Shown: positions 10,285 to 19,670 of the stretch, in pieces
How positions within the stretch are numbered: position 1 is the first letter of the stretch
Layout of the letters: every line of letters starts with the position of its first letter
Made by a program: the position numbers and the translations under genes
Notes under the pieces: model-generated
What the model was told of the DNA's origin: nothing
Databases searched by the model: none
What the model saw: only the letters and a program-made list of their open reading frames with translations
Origin: Taudactylus pleione
Lineage: Eukaryota > Chordata > Amphibia > Anura > Myobatrachidae
Length of the DNA: 64,000 nucleotides
Assembly: GCA_031769625.1 (NCBI GenBank)
Contig: JAUIMM010000188.1
Location: forward strand, 12,655,501 to 12,719,500
Direction of reading: 5' to 3'

Positions 10285-10570
10285 ATTGGAGGCCCCTACA
10301 CAAAAAAAACTGCCTTTGCTTGAGCTGTCCACCTTCCAGTGTGTACTCAGAAAGAGTTTTCAGCACAGCTGGGAACCTTGTCAGTGATTGGCCTGAGACT
10401 ATTTCTCCAACATGTGAAAAAGATGATGTCCATCAAAATGAAATACAATTTCTACGAGAAAGACCTTTACCATCAATTACATGCAAAAATTACAGAGGCA
10501 CCTGTAATGGTGGATTCCAGTGGGGACAAATTAATATTGTGTGAAGAAGATGATGTATACATCACCCCAG

Positions 10571-10984
10571 ATTATACCATCATCCAAGCCTATATCGTCA
10601 TCCCATCCTGTGTTGTGTATAAATTATAGCTGCACTCCCTGTTAGATTGGGGATTCATTGTCCACTTTAGCGGATGTGAGCTCCATTTTAGTCCATATCA
10701 TCACCACACCCCCTACACATCTTCTGAACGGGGCTACAGGAGAAGCAGCTGGACTCTGGAATACGGTTGCATGGAGTTGCCCCTCTGACTCACTGAAAGT
10801 CAGTTAGAGGGTCCATGGGTATGGAGTAGGGACACTATAATCAGAGAACACAGTTTTAGCTGCTTTATTAAATTTTTTAAACCATATCCTCTATTTACAC
10901 CTTTGAAAATGTTTATGCAAATCTCAGCAGAGGCATTTGTGATGCCATGGCTAATGCGCACACACACACAGAAAAAAAACATTG
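10571..10984. other. No gene seen; internal part of the old hAT relative
   Basis: This lies between the transposase C-terminal relic and the tandem array. No motif is recognised. Confidence 0.3.
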
Positions 10985-11800
10985 ATTGATTGATTAATTT
11001 TTTTTTGGCACTTGGGAGGGAAATCACCCGAACGAGGCAGCAGCCTCTTGATAAAAGACACAGGCAGCACCCCTGACACACAAAAAAAGGTTGATAGATT
11101 GACTGATTGATTTAATTAATTTTTTTTGGCACTTGAGAGGGAGAGCACCTGAACAAGGCAGCAGCCTCTTGATAAATGACACAGGCAGCAACCCTGACAC
11201 ACACACAAAAAAAGATTGATTGATTGACCAACTGATTGATTTAATTTTTTGGGGGGGCACTTGGGAGGGAGAGCACCCGAACGAGGCAGCAGCCTGTTGA
11301 TAAATGACACAGGCAGCACCCCTGACACACACAAGAAAAGATTGATTGATTAACTGATTGATTGAATAAATTTTTTTTTGGCACTTGGGAGGGAGAGCAC
11401 CTGAACGAGGCAGCATCATCTTGATAAACGATACAGGCAGCATCCCTGACACACACAAAAAAGATTGATTGATTGATTGACTGATTGAATTATTTTTTTT
11501 GGCACTTGGGAAGGAGAGCACCCAAATGAGGCAGCAGCCACTTGATAAACGACAAAGGCAGCACCCCTGCACACACAGAAAAAAAAGATTGATTGAATTA
11601 ATTTTTTTTGGCACTTGAGAGGGAGAGCACCCAAATGAGGCAGCAGCCTCTTGATAAACGACAAAGGCAGCACCCCTGACAGACACACAAAAAAAGATTG
11701 ATTGATTAAATACATTTTTTGGGGGCACTTGGGAGAGCACCCGAACAAGGCAGCAGCCTCTTGATAAATGACACAGGTAGCACAGCACCCGTGCGCAACT
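10985..11800. repeat. About 7 units of a 110-130-bp array in the old hAT relative
   Basis: Each unit has a (GATT)n run, a T-run, GGCACTTGGGAGGGAGAGCA, CCCGAACGAGGCAGCAGCCT, CTTGATAAATGACACAGGCA and CACACACA. The segment from CACTTGGGAGG to GACACAGG aligns with the 160-bp array unit of the intact hAT (ACTTTGGGGGTTACAGCACC to GACACAGGCGCACGC). It is therefore the diverged counterpart of the same array. Long cysteine-rich frames across it are artefacts. Confidence 0.85.
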
Positions 11801-12175
11801 ACATTGCTGATAAATGTGGCTAAAGCGCACACACACAAAAAAATATTTTCTTTTTTGACTGGTAGTGTGGCAGGCTACCACGCACACACCAAAAATTGTT
11901 TTTATTTTCACACTGTTGATGTAGCAGGCTAACACACACACTAAAAATAGTTTTTATTTACACATTGATGGTGTACACACAAAAAATAGTGTTTATTTTT
12001 TTCACTGGTGGTGTGGCAGGCTAACACGAACACCAAAAAAAAAAGTTTTTATATTCACACTGGTGGTTTGGCTAATACGCAATTATGCACACACAAAAAA
12101 TTGTTTTTATTTATCCACTGGTGGTGTGGCTAACACGCACACACAAAAAATTGTTTTTGTTTTTTTACACTGGGG
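11801..12175. repeat. Diverged short repeats, CACTGGTGGTGTGGC type
   Basis: Six or so units combine CACACACAAAAAATTG, a TTTTTATTT run and CACTGGTGGTGTGGCTAACA. They continue the array at 10985 with a shorter period. Confidence 0.7.
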
Positions 12176-12184
12176 GTGAAGAAG

Positions 12185-12620
12185 AGCACCCCTGATGGAC
12201 AGAGCACCCCCTGGACAACACAGCAGAACAGCCAGCCAGCCCCTATGGACAGGACAACAGCCAGCCAGCCCCTATGGACAACAGCCAGCCAGCCCCTATG
12301 GACAGGACAACAGCCTGCCAGCCCACCCCTATGGATAACAGCCAGCCCCTATAGACAGGACAACCTCAAAACAGCCAGCCCCTATGGACAACAGCCAACC
12401 AGCCCCTACAGACAACAGCCAGCCATCCATTATGGACTACAGCCAGCCAGCTTCTATGGACAAGACAACAGCCAGCAATAGCCAGCCAGCCCCTATGGAT
12501 AACAGCCAGCCAGCCCCTATGGACAGGACAACAGTCAGCAATAGCCAGCCGGCCCCTATGGATAACAGCCAACCAGCCCCTATAGACAGGACAACCTCAA
12601 TTATGCAGCACAGCTCCCAG
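12185..12620. repeat. Minisatellite of CAGCCAGCCCCTATGGACA
   Basis: The motif recurs about 13 times at irregular 20-40-bp spacing. It lies directly after GAGCACCCCTGATGGACAGA, which is also found once near the right ends of all three other hAT copies (for example 22105). The expansion is specific to this copy. Confidence 0.85.
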
Positions 12621-12699
12621 CACAACCTAGTAGTAGTCACAACAAGTCACAATGCACAACAGCAGCCACACAGCAGCACAGCACAGCTCCCAGCTCCCT

Positions 12700-12861
12700 C
12701 CCTCTTCACTCTCCACAGCCGGAATGAAAAATGGCGGCAATCACGGGACCTTTATAGAATCCAAAACCCGCGAGAATCCAACAGCGGGATGATGATGTTT
12801 TGCCACATTTTCAGATCCAAGTCAGGCGGGAAAACCCGAACCAAAGTGCCGTTTGTGGGTG
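12700..12861. mobile_element. Right-end remnant of the old hAT relative
   Basis: The CCTCTTCACT..CCACAGCC block, TATAGAATCCAAAACCCGCG, GATGATG..TTTTGCC and TCAGGCGGGAAAA match the right subterminal region of the hAT at 15901-22595. The terminal CTCACCCCTA is missing; homology breaks at about 12861. Confidence 0.75.
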
Positions 12862-13050
12862 GTGACAGGGGGTGGTCAGGTGAACACAGGCATTATAATG
12901 GCGTTATAGGGGCATGCATAATTAAGGCAGTGTGGCTGCATATGCAGCCATACTGTAAGCTGTACACAGAAAGCAGGCAAAATCCAGTGGCAGGTCAGGT
13001 CAACCGTTATTATGCTAATGTGTCCGATGGTTCTCTATGTTACCGATGTT
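12862..13050. mobile_element. Fragment of the long GGACCTGATTCAG-type MITE
   Basis: GTTTGTGGGTGGTGACAG, CGAACACAGG-like and GGGGCATGCATAATTA segments match interior parts of copies G (55247) and H (62457). No terminal inverted repeat is present. Confidence 0.5.
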
Positions 13051-13403
13051 TATGCTATCTTGCTTACTGATCAGGCTGTGAGTAAAGGGAGATGGGCAGC
13101 TTAGTATGGGGCTGGGTGTCTGCAACTTGTGCTGCGGTCTCTGTGCATGTGCATTGATTAGCATATTCTTCTTTAAATATTGTTAAAGAAGTACTATGGC
13201 TGTCAGCACTAGTACAGGGATGCTTATTTTCTTCTATAGATGGATTCATGATTGATTTACACTGAAAGACTTTTTTTAAACCAGATTTTTTTTTTAACTT
13301 TAATTATTTGGGTTGCAGCTGACCTAGTAAGTACAGTAATATATGCTGCCTCTCAAACACACCCAATCTTCCCTTGAAATATCTAAATTGAATTAAAAGA
13401 CTT

Positions 13404-13604
13404 GGGGGCATATGTAATAGGGTCTGATCAGGTGTTGCTGCATGAACTCCTGTGAGTCTTCCTGTATTTGTTAAAGCAGCAATCTTTTAAAAAGGCAAAA
13501 CCAAGCTAGTTTTGCCTTGAAAATGATTGCCGCTTTAAAAAATATAGGAGACATTCAGGAGTTCCTGCAGCAGCACCCAGATCGTATCCTATTACATAAG
13601 CTCC
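13404..13604. mobile_element. 201-bp foldback MITE, GGGGGCATATGTAATAGG ends
   Basis: About 58 bp at the left end (GGGGGCATATGTAATAGGGT onward) is an imperfect inverse of the right end (ending CCTATTACATAAGCTCCC). The centre is GCAAAACCAAGCTAGTTTTGC. A related left end is seen at 30808. The target duplication is unclear. Confidence 0.8.
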
Positions 13605-13750
13605 CTGATTACTTTTAAACCAGTAAAAAAAATATTTTTCAGTTTTTATTATTTTGGGGGTAAAGCTGACGAGGATACAGCAGCAAGTAAATACAGTAAT
13701 ATATGCTGCCTCTCAAAAATGCACAATGTTCCCATGAAATATCTAAATTT

Positions 13751-13752
<2 letters not shown>

Positions 13753-13798
<46 letters not shown>
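13753..13798. repeat. (TA)n microsatellite
   Basis: This is about 23 perfect TA units. Confidence 0.97.
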
Positions 13799-13801
<3 letters not shown>

Positions 13802-13961
13802 AAACCAGAAAAATATGTCTTATTTGGGGTGCAGCTCACTCAGACAGCACAGTATGTTTGGTCAACAAAAGAGGGCCCTACTCACAAATTGGGAAGCCAA
13901 TCCCACCCCATTTTTATAATCCCAGGAATAAGGATTAAATAGATCTCAATCCCAGAATTCA

Positions 13962-14306
<345 letters not shown>

Positions 14307-14809
14307 CACCACCACCACCACCATCTTATGGGGAGGTGGAAGGATGGACAGATGCTCAAGGTGGGTGATGGTAATTCAGGGGACCAGCAGTAACCAGTAA
14401 GAGAGAAGGAAAAGGAACGGCACAGCCTAACCTGAAGTACACACAGTTGACTGGTTGCAACCAATAGGAGGAGCCAAATGGGAGAGTTGTTACTGATAGC
14501 AGCTTTAGCTCCACACATATGCCAGCGGCTCGGGGCATATGTGCGGAGATTGGAAAGAGGCCATTCTATGGAGTTTAGGGTTAGGTTAAGGCTCAGTTAG
14601 GTTGTACCAGAGAGTGGCCTGGCCAGTCCTGCTGCTGCTGCAATATGCATGGGAGGGGTCAGCAGTATAGCCGGAACACATATTTTTTTACTGATCCTGG
14701 GATTGCAACCTCCAATCCTTACGGAGGTTATGAATTAATCCATTACTTAAATTTTATTATAAATATTTTTATTCTGTATTTATTTTAAATTTTGTAAGCA
14801 TTTGTTCTG
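14307..14809. other. No gene seen
   Basis: A (CAC)n run at 14308-14323 sits just upstream (minus sense) of the FOXK relic and may be part of its 5' sequence. The remainder shows no frame or element end. Confidence 0.3.
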
Positions 14810-15640
14810 CAAAAAACGGGTTATCGTGCGAATTTCTACTAATCGTGCAATCCTATTAGCTGCGACTTTTGAGGGTACGAATTCTCCATACTATTTGACG
14901 GCGAAAAGTTTTCACCACCTCCTTAGTAGGTGAAAGGTGGTGAAAACCCCCTATTTTTGGCTAAAAATGTTGGGACTTGATTCAGAACCACTGGGACACC
15001 CTCCTTATCGATTAATTAGGCAAAACATTTTTTTAATTAGCTTCATTTTGGCAATAATTATGTCATTTTTGGGGTGAAAAAATACAGTACTGGAAGATAG
15101 GTTTATTGATGTGGGACGGGTATATGGAGGTGCTATATAAGAGGGACATTTTTTTAAGATTGCAATTGGGTTTTAGAGGTGTATTTTGATGTTTTTATTT
15201 AAAAGTGTCTTTAAATTACACAAATATATAATTTTAGCCATTTTTATACACCCCGAATTTAAGTAGAACATTTATTTTGCCAAAAACACTTGCTTTCAGT
15301 CATTATTCCACTGTTTTAGGAGCATGCATATAACAGCCATTTGGCACATTTTAAGAACTCCAAATACTTTTATTATGGCCACTAGTACACTTTTATATTG
15401 TTATCCTCTTTCAGTTTGTTTTTTTGGGGTACAGGCAGATTTCCCCATTCTTACCTATACTTATCGTGGCAAAAACCATTAAAAAATTATCTTGCGAATG
15501 CCACATCACGACCTTTGTAATAGGATTGCGTGAAAAACACAGTTGCGCATTGCCGCGATTAGCGGTAAAAAACCGAGAAGGGTGCGATCACTTAATGTGC
15601 ATTAAGTTATCGCATTATCTTGGCTAATTGAGTTCCCTCC
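14810..15640. mobile_element. Possible large MITE with weak inverted ends
   Basis: CGTGCAATCCTATTAG near 14848 and the inverse TAATAGGATTGCGTG near 15519, each beside similar flanking bases, suggest inverted arms. The centre is AT-rich and non-coding. Boundaries and target duplication are not resolved. Confidence 0.35.
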
Positions 15641-15892
15641 TTAGTCACATCGCAAGTGCGGCAAAAGTACAATGCACGGATACCCTAGATACTGGTGCTG
15701 GCACTGTGTGCAGTTGGGTGGTACTCAGATGCTAACCTGTGTAAAAAGGCAAGAGACTGGACCGGTATGAGAGAGCCGTGCTATGCATCACGCCACATAT
15801 CATTGCACTTTATCTGCGACTTTATACCAATTTGTTTGCAACGCAAATACTAATCCTAAGTGCCCAAGACACTATAAGCAACTTTGTATGCA
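15641..15892. other. No gene seen; pre-insertion flank of the intact hAT
   Basis: The sequence resumes after the hAT at 22604 with no recognised family on either side. Confidence 0.3.
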
Positions 15893-15900
15893 GTTATTAT

Positions 15901-16060
15901 TAGGGGTGTGCACCGGCCACTTTTCGTGTTTTGTGTTTTGGTTTTGGATCTGGATCTTTCTTCGTGTTTTGGATCTGGATTGGTTTTGCCAAAACCACCC
16001 TTCCGTGTTTTGGGTTCTGGGTTTTGTGTTTTGGATCTGTATTTTTTTGAAAAAAAGCAT
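15901..16060. promoter_or_regulatory. hAT left TIR and subterminal repeat zone
   Basis: GGATCTGGAT or GGATCTG recurs around 15945-16040, with TTCGTGTTTTG and TGTGTTTTGG repeats between. This zone is the best conserved part among the copies at 7079, 23790 and 55600, apart from the coding core. Such asymmetric subterminal repeats are transposase-binding sites in studied hAT elements; the role here is inferred. Confidence 0.5.
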
Positions 16061-16521
16061 AAAAACAGCTAAAATCACAGAATTTGTAGGTTTTTCTGCT
16101 CCTATGCTATTATTAACCTCAATAACCTTAATTTCCACTCATTTCCAGTCTATTCTGAACACCTCACACCTCACAATAGTGTTTTTATGTCCAAAACGTT
16201 GCACCGAGGTAGCTGGATGACTATGCTAAGCGACACGAGTGGGCGGCACAAACACGTGACCCATCTAGGCGTGAAACTGCAGTGGCAGACAGGATGGCAG
16301 TTTGAAAAACTAGGCCCCAAACTGTACATAATGCAAAGAAAAAAAAGAGGTGCAAGATGGAATTGTCCTTGGAATTATGTTGTATAAACAGGACATGCAC
16401 ACTTTAACAAACCAATCATTTCAGCGCCAGGGTCTGCCACACAACTGTGGCTGAAATGATTGGTTCGTTTGGGCCCCCACAAAACAAGCTGGCAATTAAT
16501 GTGTCCCTGCACAAACTGGCT

Positions 16522-19500
16522 CTATGGAGGCAAGATGTCATCCTCATCCTCCTCATCCACCGATTCCTCACCCTCTTCAGTGTGTACATCCTCATCCTCA
16601 CAAAGTATTAACTCGTCCCCACTTGAATCCACCACCACAGGTCCCTCTGTACCTTCTGGAGGCTGGTCTCCCTGGAAGAGCTGATAATTCATTTTGATGA
16701 ACATCATCTTCTCCACATTCTGTGGAAGCAACCTCCTACGCCTTTCGCTGACAAGGTTCCCGGCTGCACTAAACACTCTTTCGGAGTACACACTGGAGGG
16801 GGGGCAACTCAGGTAAAATAGAGCCAGTTTGTACAGGGGCCTCCAAATTGCCTCTTTTTCCTGCCAGTACAGGTATGGACTGTCTGCCATGCCTACTTGG
16901 ATGCTGTCACCGATGTAATCCTCCACCATTCTGTCAATGGTGACAGTATCATATGCAGTGACAGTAGACATGTCAGAAATTGTTGCCAGGTCCTTCAGTC
17001 CGGACCAGATGTCCAAACTTGGTCCTGCCTGCCCTGCATCACCGCCAGCGGGTTGCTTAGGATACCTAAGTTTTTTCCTGGCAGCCCCAGTTGCAGGAGA
17101 AAATGAAGAAGGAGCCGTTGACGTGTCACGTTCCGCTTCAGCTGACAGTGTGTTCACCAGCAGGTCTTTGCACCTCTGCAGGCTTGTGTCGGCCGGAAAG
17201 AGAGACACCACATAGGCTTTAAACCTAGGATCGAGCATGGTGGCCAAAACGTAGTGGTCTGATTTCAACAGATTGACCACCCTGGAATCCTGGCAAAGCG
17301 AATGAAGGGCTTCATCCACAAGTCCCACATGCCGAGCGGAATCGCTCCGTCTTAGCTCCTCCTTCACTTTCTCCAGCTGCTTCTGCAAAAGCCTGATGAG
17401 GGGAATGACCTGACTCAAGCTGGCAGTGTCTGAACTGACTTCACGTGTGGCAAGTTCGAAGGGCTGGAGAACCTTGCACAACACGGAAATCATTCTCCAC
17501 TGCGCTTGAGTCAGGTGCATACCCCCTCCTTTGCCTATGTCATAGGTGGATGTATAGGCTTGTATGGCCTTTTGCTGCTCCTCCATCCTCTGAAGCATAT
17601 AGAGGGTTGAGTTCCACCGCGTCACAACCTCTTGCTTCAGGTGATGGCGGGGCAGGTTCAAGAGTGTTTGCTGGCGCTCCAGTCTTCGGCACGCAGTTGC
17701 TGAATGGCGAAAGTGGCCAGAAATTTTTCGGGCCACCCAAAGGGTCTCCTGCACGCCCCTGTCGCTTTTCAGAAAATTCTGCACCACCAAGTTTATTGTG
17801 TGAGCAAAACATGGGACGTGCTGGAATTTGCCCAGATGTAATGCCCGCACAATATTGGTGGCGTTGTCAGATATCACAAATCCCCAGGAGAGTCTAAGTG
17901 GGGTAAGCCACTGGGCGATGATTTCCCTCAGTTTCTCTAAGAGGTTGTCGGCGGTGTGCCTCTTACTGAAACCGGTGATACACAGCGTAGCCTGCCTTGT
18001 AACGAGCTGGCATTTCTGAGATGCTGCTACTGGTGACGCTGCTGCTGTTGCTGCGTAAGGTGATACATCTACCCAGTGGGCTGTCACAGTCATATAGTCC
18101 TTAGTCTGCCCTGTTCCACTTGTCCACATGTCCGTGGTTAAGTGGACATTGTGTACAACGGCATTTTTCAGGACACTGAGGACACTTTTTCTGACGTTTC
18201 TGTACAGTCTCGGTATCGCCTGCCTAGTGAAGTGGAATCTAGACGGGATTTGGAACCGGGGACACACTACCTCCATCAATTGTCTAAATCCCACTGCACT
18301 AATGGCGGATACCGGACGCACGTCTAACACCAACATAGCAGTCAAGGCCTCAGTTATACGTTTTGCTTCAGGATGACTGCTGTCGTACTTCATCCTCCTC
18401 GCTAAGGACTGTTGGAGGGTCAATTGTTTAGTAAAAGTAGTGGTGTTCCTACTTCCTCTCTGGGATGATGAACGACTCCCAGCAGCAGCAACAGCAGCAG
18501 CGGCAGCAGTAGGCGTAGCAATGCAGGATCCTCCGGAGGAATCCCGGATAGGAGAGTCAGTCATGCCAGTGACATGGCCTGCAGGACTACTTCCGATCCT
18601 AACTAAGGAGGAAATTGACAAGGAGGGAGTTGACGGTGTGGTTTGCAGGCGCTTGGATACAACAGGACAACGGGATTTAGGTGTCCCTGGACTGCTTACG
18701 GTCTTAGCCAAAGTTTCTGAACTTGACAGTAACTTTTTATGAACGCGCTGCAGGTGCTGTATAAGGGAGGATGTTCCTAGGTGGTTGACGTCCCTACCCC
18801 TACTTATTTCACCTTTACATATGGTACATATGGCAAGACAGTTGTTGTCCGGATTTGGATAGAAATATTGCCAGACCAAAGAGGTGGAATGTTTGGTCTT
18901 CTGCCCAGGCATGACCGTGATGGGCTTTTTCATCCCACGGACAACAACTGTCTCCCCCGGAGCCTGATTTAAACAAACCACATCACCATCAGAATCCTCC
19001 TCGCCAACTTCCTCCTCAGCGCCAGCTACACCAGTATCCTCATCCTGTTGTACTTCAACAGTGACATCTTCAATTTGCATATCAGCAAGTGGACTGTGGG
19101 TGCTCCTTTCAGCACTTGCAGGGGGCGTGCAAATGGTGGAAAGAGCCACCTCTTCCCGTCCAGTGCTGGGAAGGTCAGGCATCGCAACCACCACCACACT
19201 TGGACTCTCCTTGGGGATTTGTGATATCTTCTTAGAAAGCACAGTTCTTCGCTGTGCTTTTGCCAGCTTAACTCTTTTGATTTTTTTAGTGGGAGGAGGG
19301 CTTCCATCGTCATGTGAAGCTGAACCACTAGTCATGAACATACTAGGGATCGACCTTAGCCGTTCCTTGCCACTCCGTGTCGTAAATGGCATATTGGCAA
19401 GTTTACGTTTCTCTTCAGCTGATTTAAATGTCTTTTTCAAGGTCATTTTCCTGAACTTTGCCATTTGGGATTGTATGTGCCCTCTACTATGACATTGGGC

Positions 19501-19635
19501 ATCGGCCTTGGCAGACGACGTTGATGGCATGTTATCGTCTATGTCATGACTAGTGGCAGCAGCTTCAGCACTAGGAGGAAGTGGTTCTTGATCTTTCTCT
19601 ATTTTATTTTTATCGGAGAAAGTTTGGTCCTCCAT
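16522..19635 (-). CDS. hAT superfamily transposase with BED zinc finger, 1037 aa
   Basis: This DNA transposase cuts the element at its TIRs and inserts it with an 8-bp target duplication, acting in the nucleus. Residues 1-245 are Ser/Thr/Glu-rich, with basic patches (118-136) that may target the nucleus. A BED finger spans about 246-300 (C270, C273, H294, H299). A low-complexity Ala/Ser linker follows (about 370-400). The RNase H-like core has D502 in TTDMW, D590 in VISDN and the CxxH C609/H612. RW lies at 673-674 and LDPRFK at 801-806. The C-terminal dimerisation block at 920-985 includes PPSSVYSERVFSAAGN, whose E952 is the expected third acidic residue. An acidic tail ends the protein. No stop or frameshift interrupts it, all key residues are present, and the length is normal to long for the family. 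The start at 19635 is the first ATG, about 40 bp from the tandem array. Broken counterparts start with the same MED. Confidence 0.95.
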   Translation of the reverse strand: MEDQTFSDKNKIEKDQEPLPPSAEAAATSHDIDDNMPSTSSAKADAQCHSRGHIQSQMAKFRKMTLKKTFKSAEEKRKLANMPFTTRSGKERLRSIPSMFMTSGSASHDDGSPPPTKKIKRVKLAKAQRRTVLSKKISQIPKESPSVVVVAMPDLPSTGREEVALSTICTPPASAERSTHSPLADMQIEDVTVEVQQDEDTGVAGAEEEVGEEDSDGDVVCLNQAPGETVVVRGMKKPITVMPGQKTKHSTSLVWQYFYPNPDNNCLAICTICKGEISRGRDVNHLGTSSLIQHLQRVHKKLLSSSETLAKTVSSPGTPKSRCPVVSKRLQTTPSTPSLSISSLVRIGSSPAGHVTGMTDSPIRDSSGGSCIATPTAAAAAVAAAGSRSSSQRGSRNTTTFTKQLTLQQSLARRMKYDSSHPEAKRITEALTAMLVLDVRPVSAISAVGFRQLMEVVCPRFQIPSRFHFTRQAIPRLYRNVRKSVLSVLKNAVVHNVHLTTDMWTSGTGQTKDYMTVTAHWVDVSPYAATAAASPVAASQKCQLVTRQATLCITGFSKRHTADNLLEKLREIIAQWLTPLRLSWGFVISDNATNIVRALHLGKFQHVPCFAHTINLVVQNFLKSDRGVQETLWVARKISGHFRHSATACRRLERQQTLLNLPRHHLKQEVVTRWNSTLYMLQRMEEQQKAIQAYTSTYDIGKGGGMHLTQAQWRMISVLCKVLQPFELATREVSSDTASLSQVIPLIRLLQKQLEKVKEELRRSDSARHVGLVDEALHSLCQDSRVVNLLKSDHYVLATMLDPRFKAYVVSLFPADTSLQRCKDLLVNTLSAEAERDTSTAPSSFSPATGAARKKLRYPKQPAGGDAGQAGPSLDIWSGLKDLATISDMSTVTAYDTVTIDRMVEDYIGDSIQVGMADSPYLYWQEKEAIWRPLYKLALFYLSCPPSSVYSERVFSAAGNLVSERRRRLLPQNVEKMMFIKMNYQLFQGDQPPEGTEGPVVVDSSGDELILCEDEDVHTEEGEESVDEEDEDDILPP

Positions 19636-19670
19636 TTATGTTATATCGATTTGATATATACGTGCGGCTA

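Larger units (their letters stand above)
8081..10570 (+). pseudogene. hAT transposase relic split by three insertions
   Basis: Plus-strand pieces match the intact hAT transposase. Pieces 8140-8246 and 8448-8713 cover the region around ACATATG..GACATGTGGACAAGTGG (first catalytic Asp). Piece 9640-9739 encodes YWQEKEAI. Piece 10285-10560 encodes PPSSVYSERVFSTAGNLVSD (C-terminal dimerisation block with the presumed catalytic Glu), then an acidic tail. A similar segment occurs twice (8140 and 8590), suggesting an internal duplication. The gene is oriented opposite to what the left end at 7079 predicts, so the interior was inverted or two elements are mixed. It is non-functional. Confidence 0.75.
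13270..13900. repeat. Three diverged direct copies around TTTAAACCAG
   Basis: TTTAAACCAG followed by T-rich DNA, GGGTGCAGCTGAC-like sequence and CAGTAATATATGCTGCCTCT recurs at 13276, 13615 and 13798. The first copy is split from the second by a MITE. A (TA)n microsatellite separates the second and third. Confidence 0.75.

Noticed and set aside
11024..11941. A 305-codon cysteine-rich minus-strand frame
   Set aside because: It runs across the 110-130-bp tandem array, and its periodic CQGCCLC-type motif is the translated repeat.
12176..13070. Overlapping Gln/Pro/Ser-rich frames (101 and 228 codons)
   Set aside because: They translate the CAGCCAGCCCCTATGGAC minisatellite and the hAT right end.
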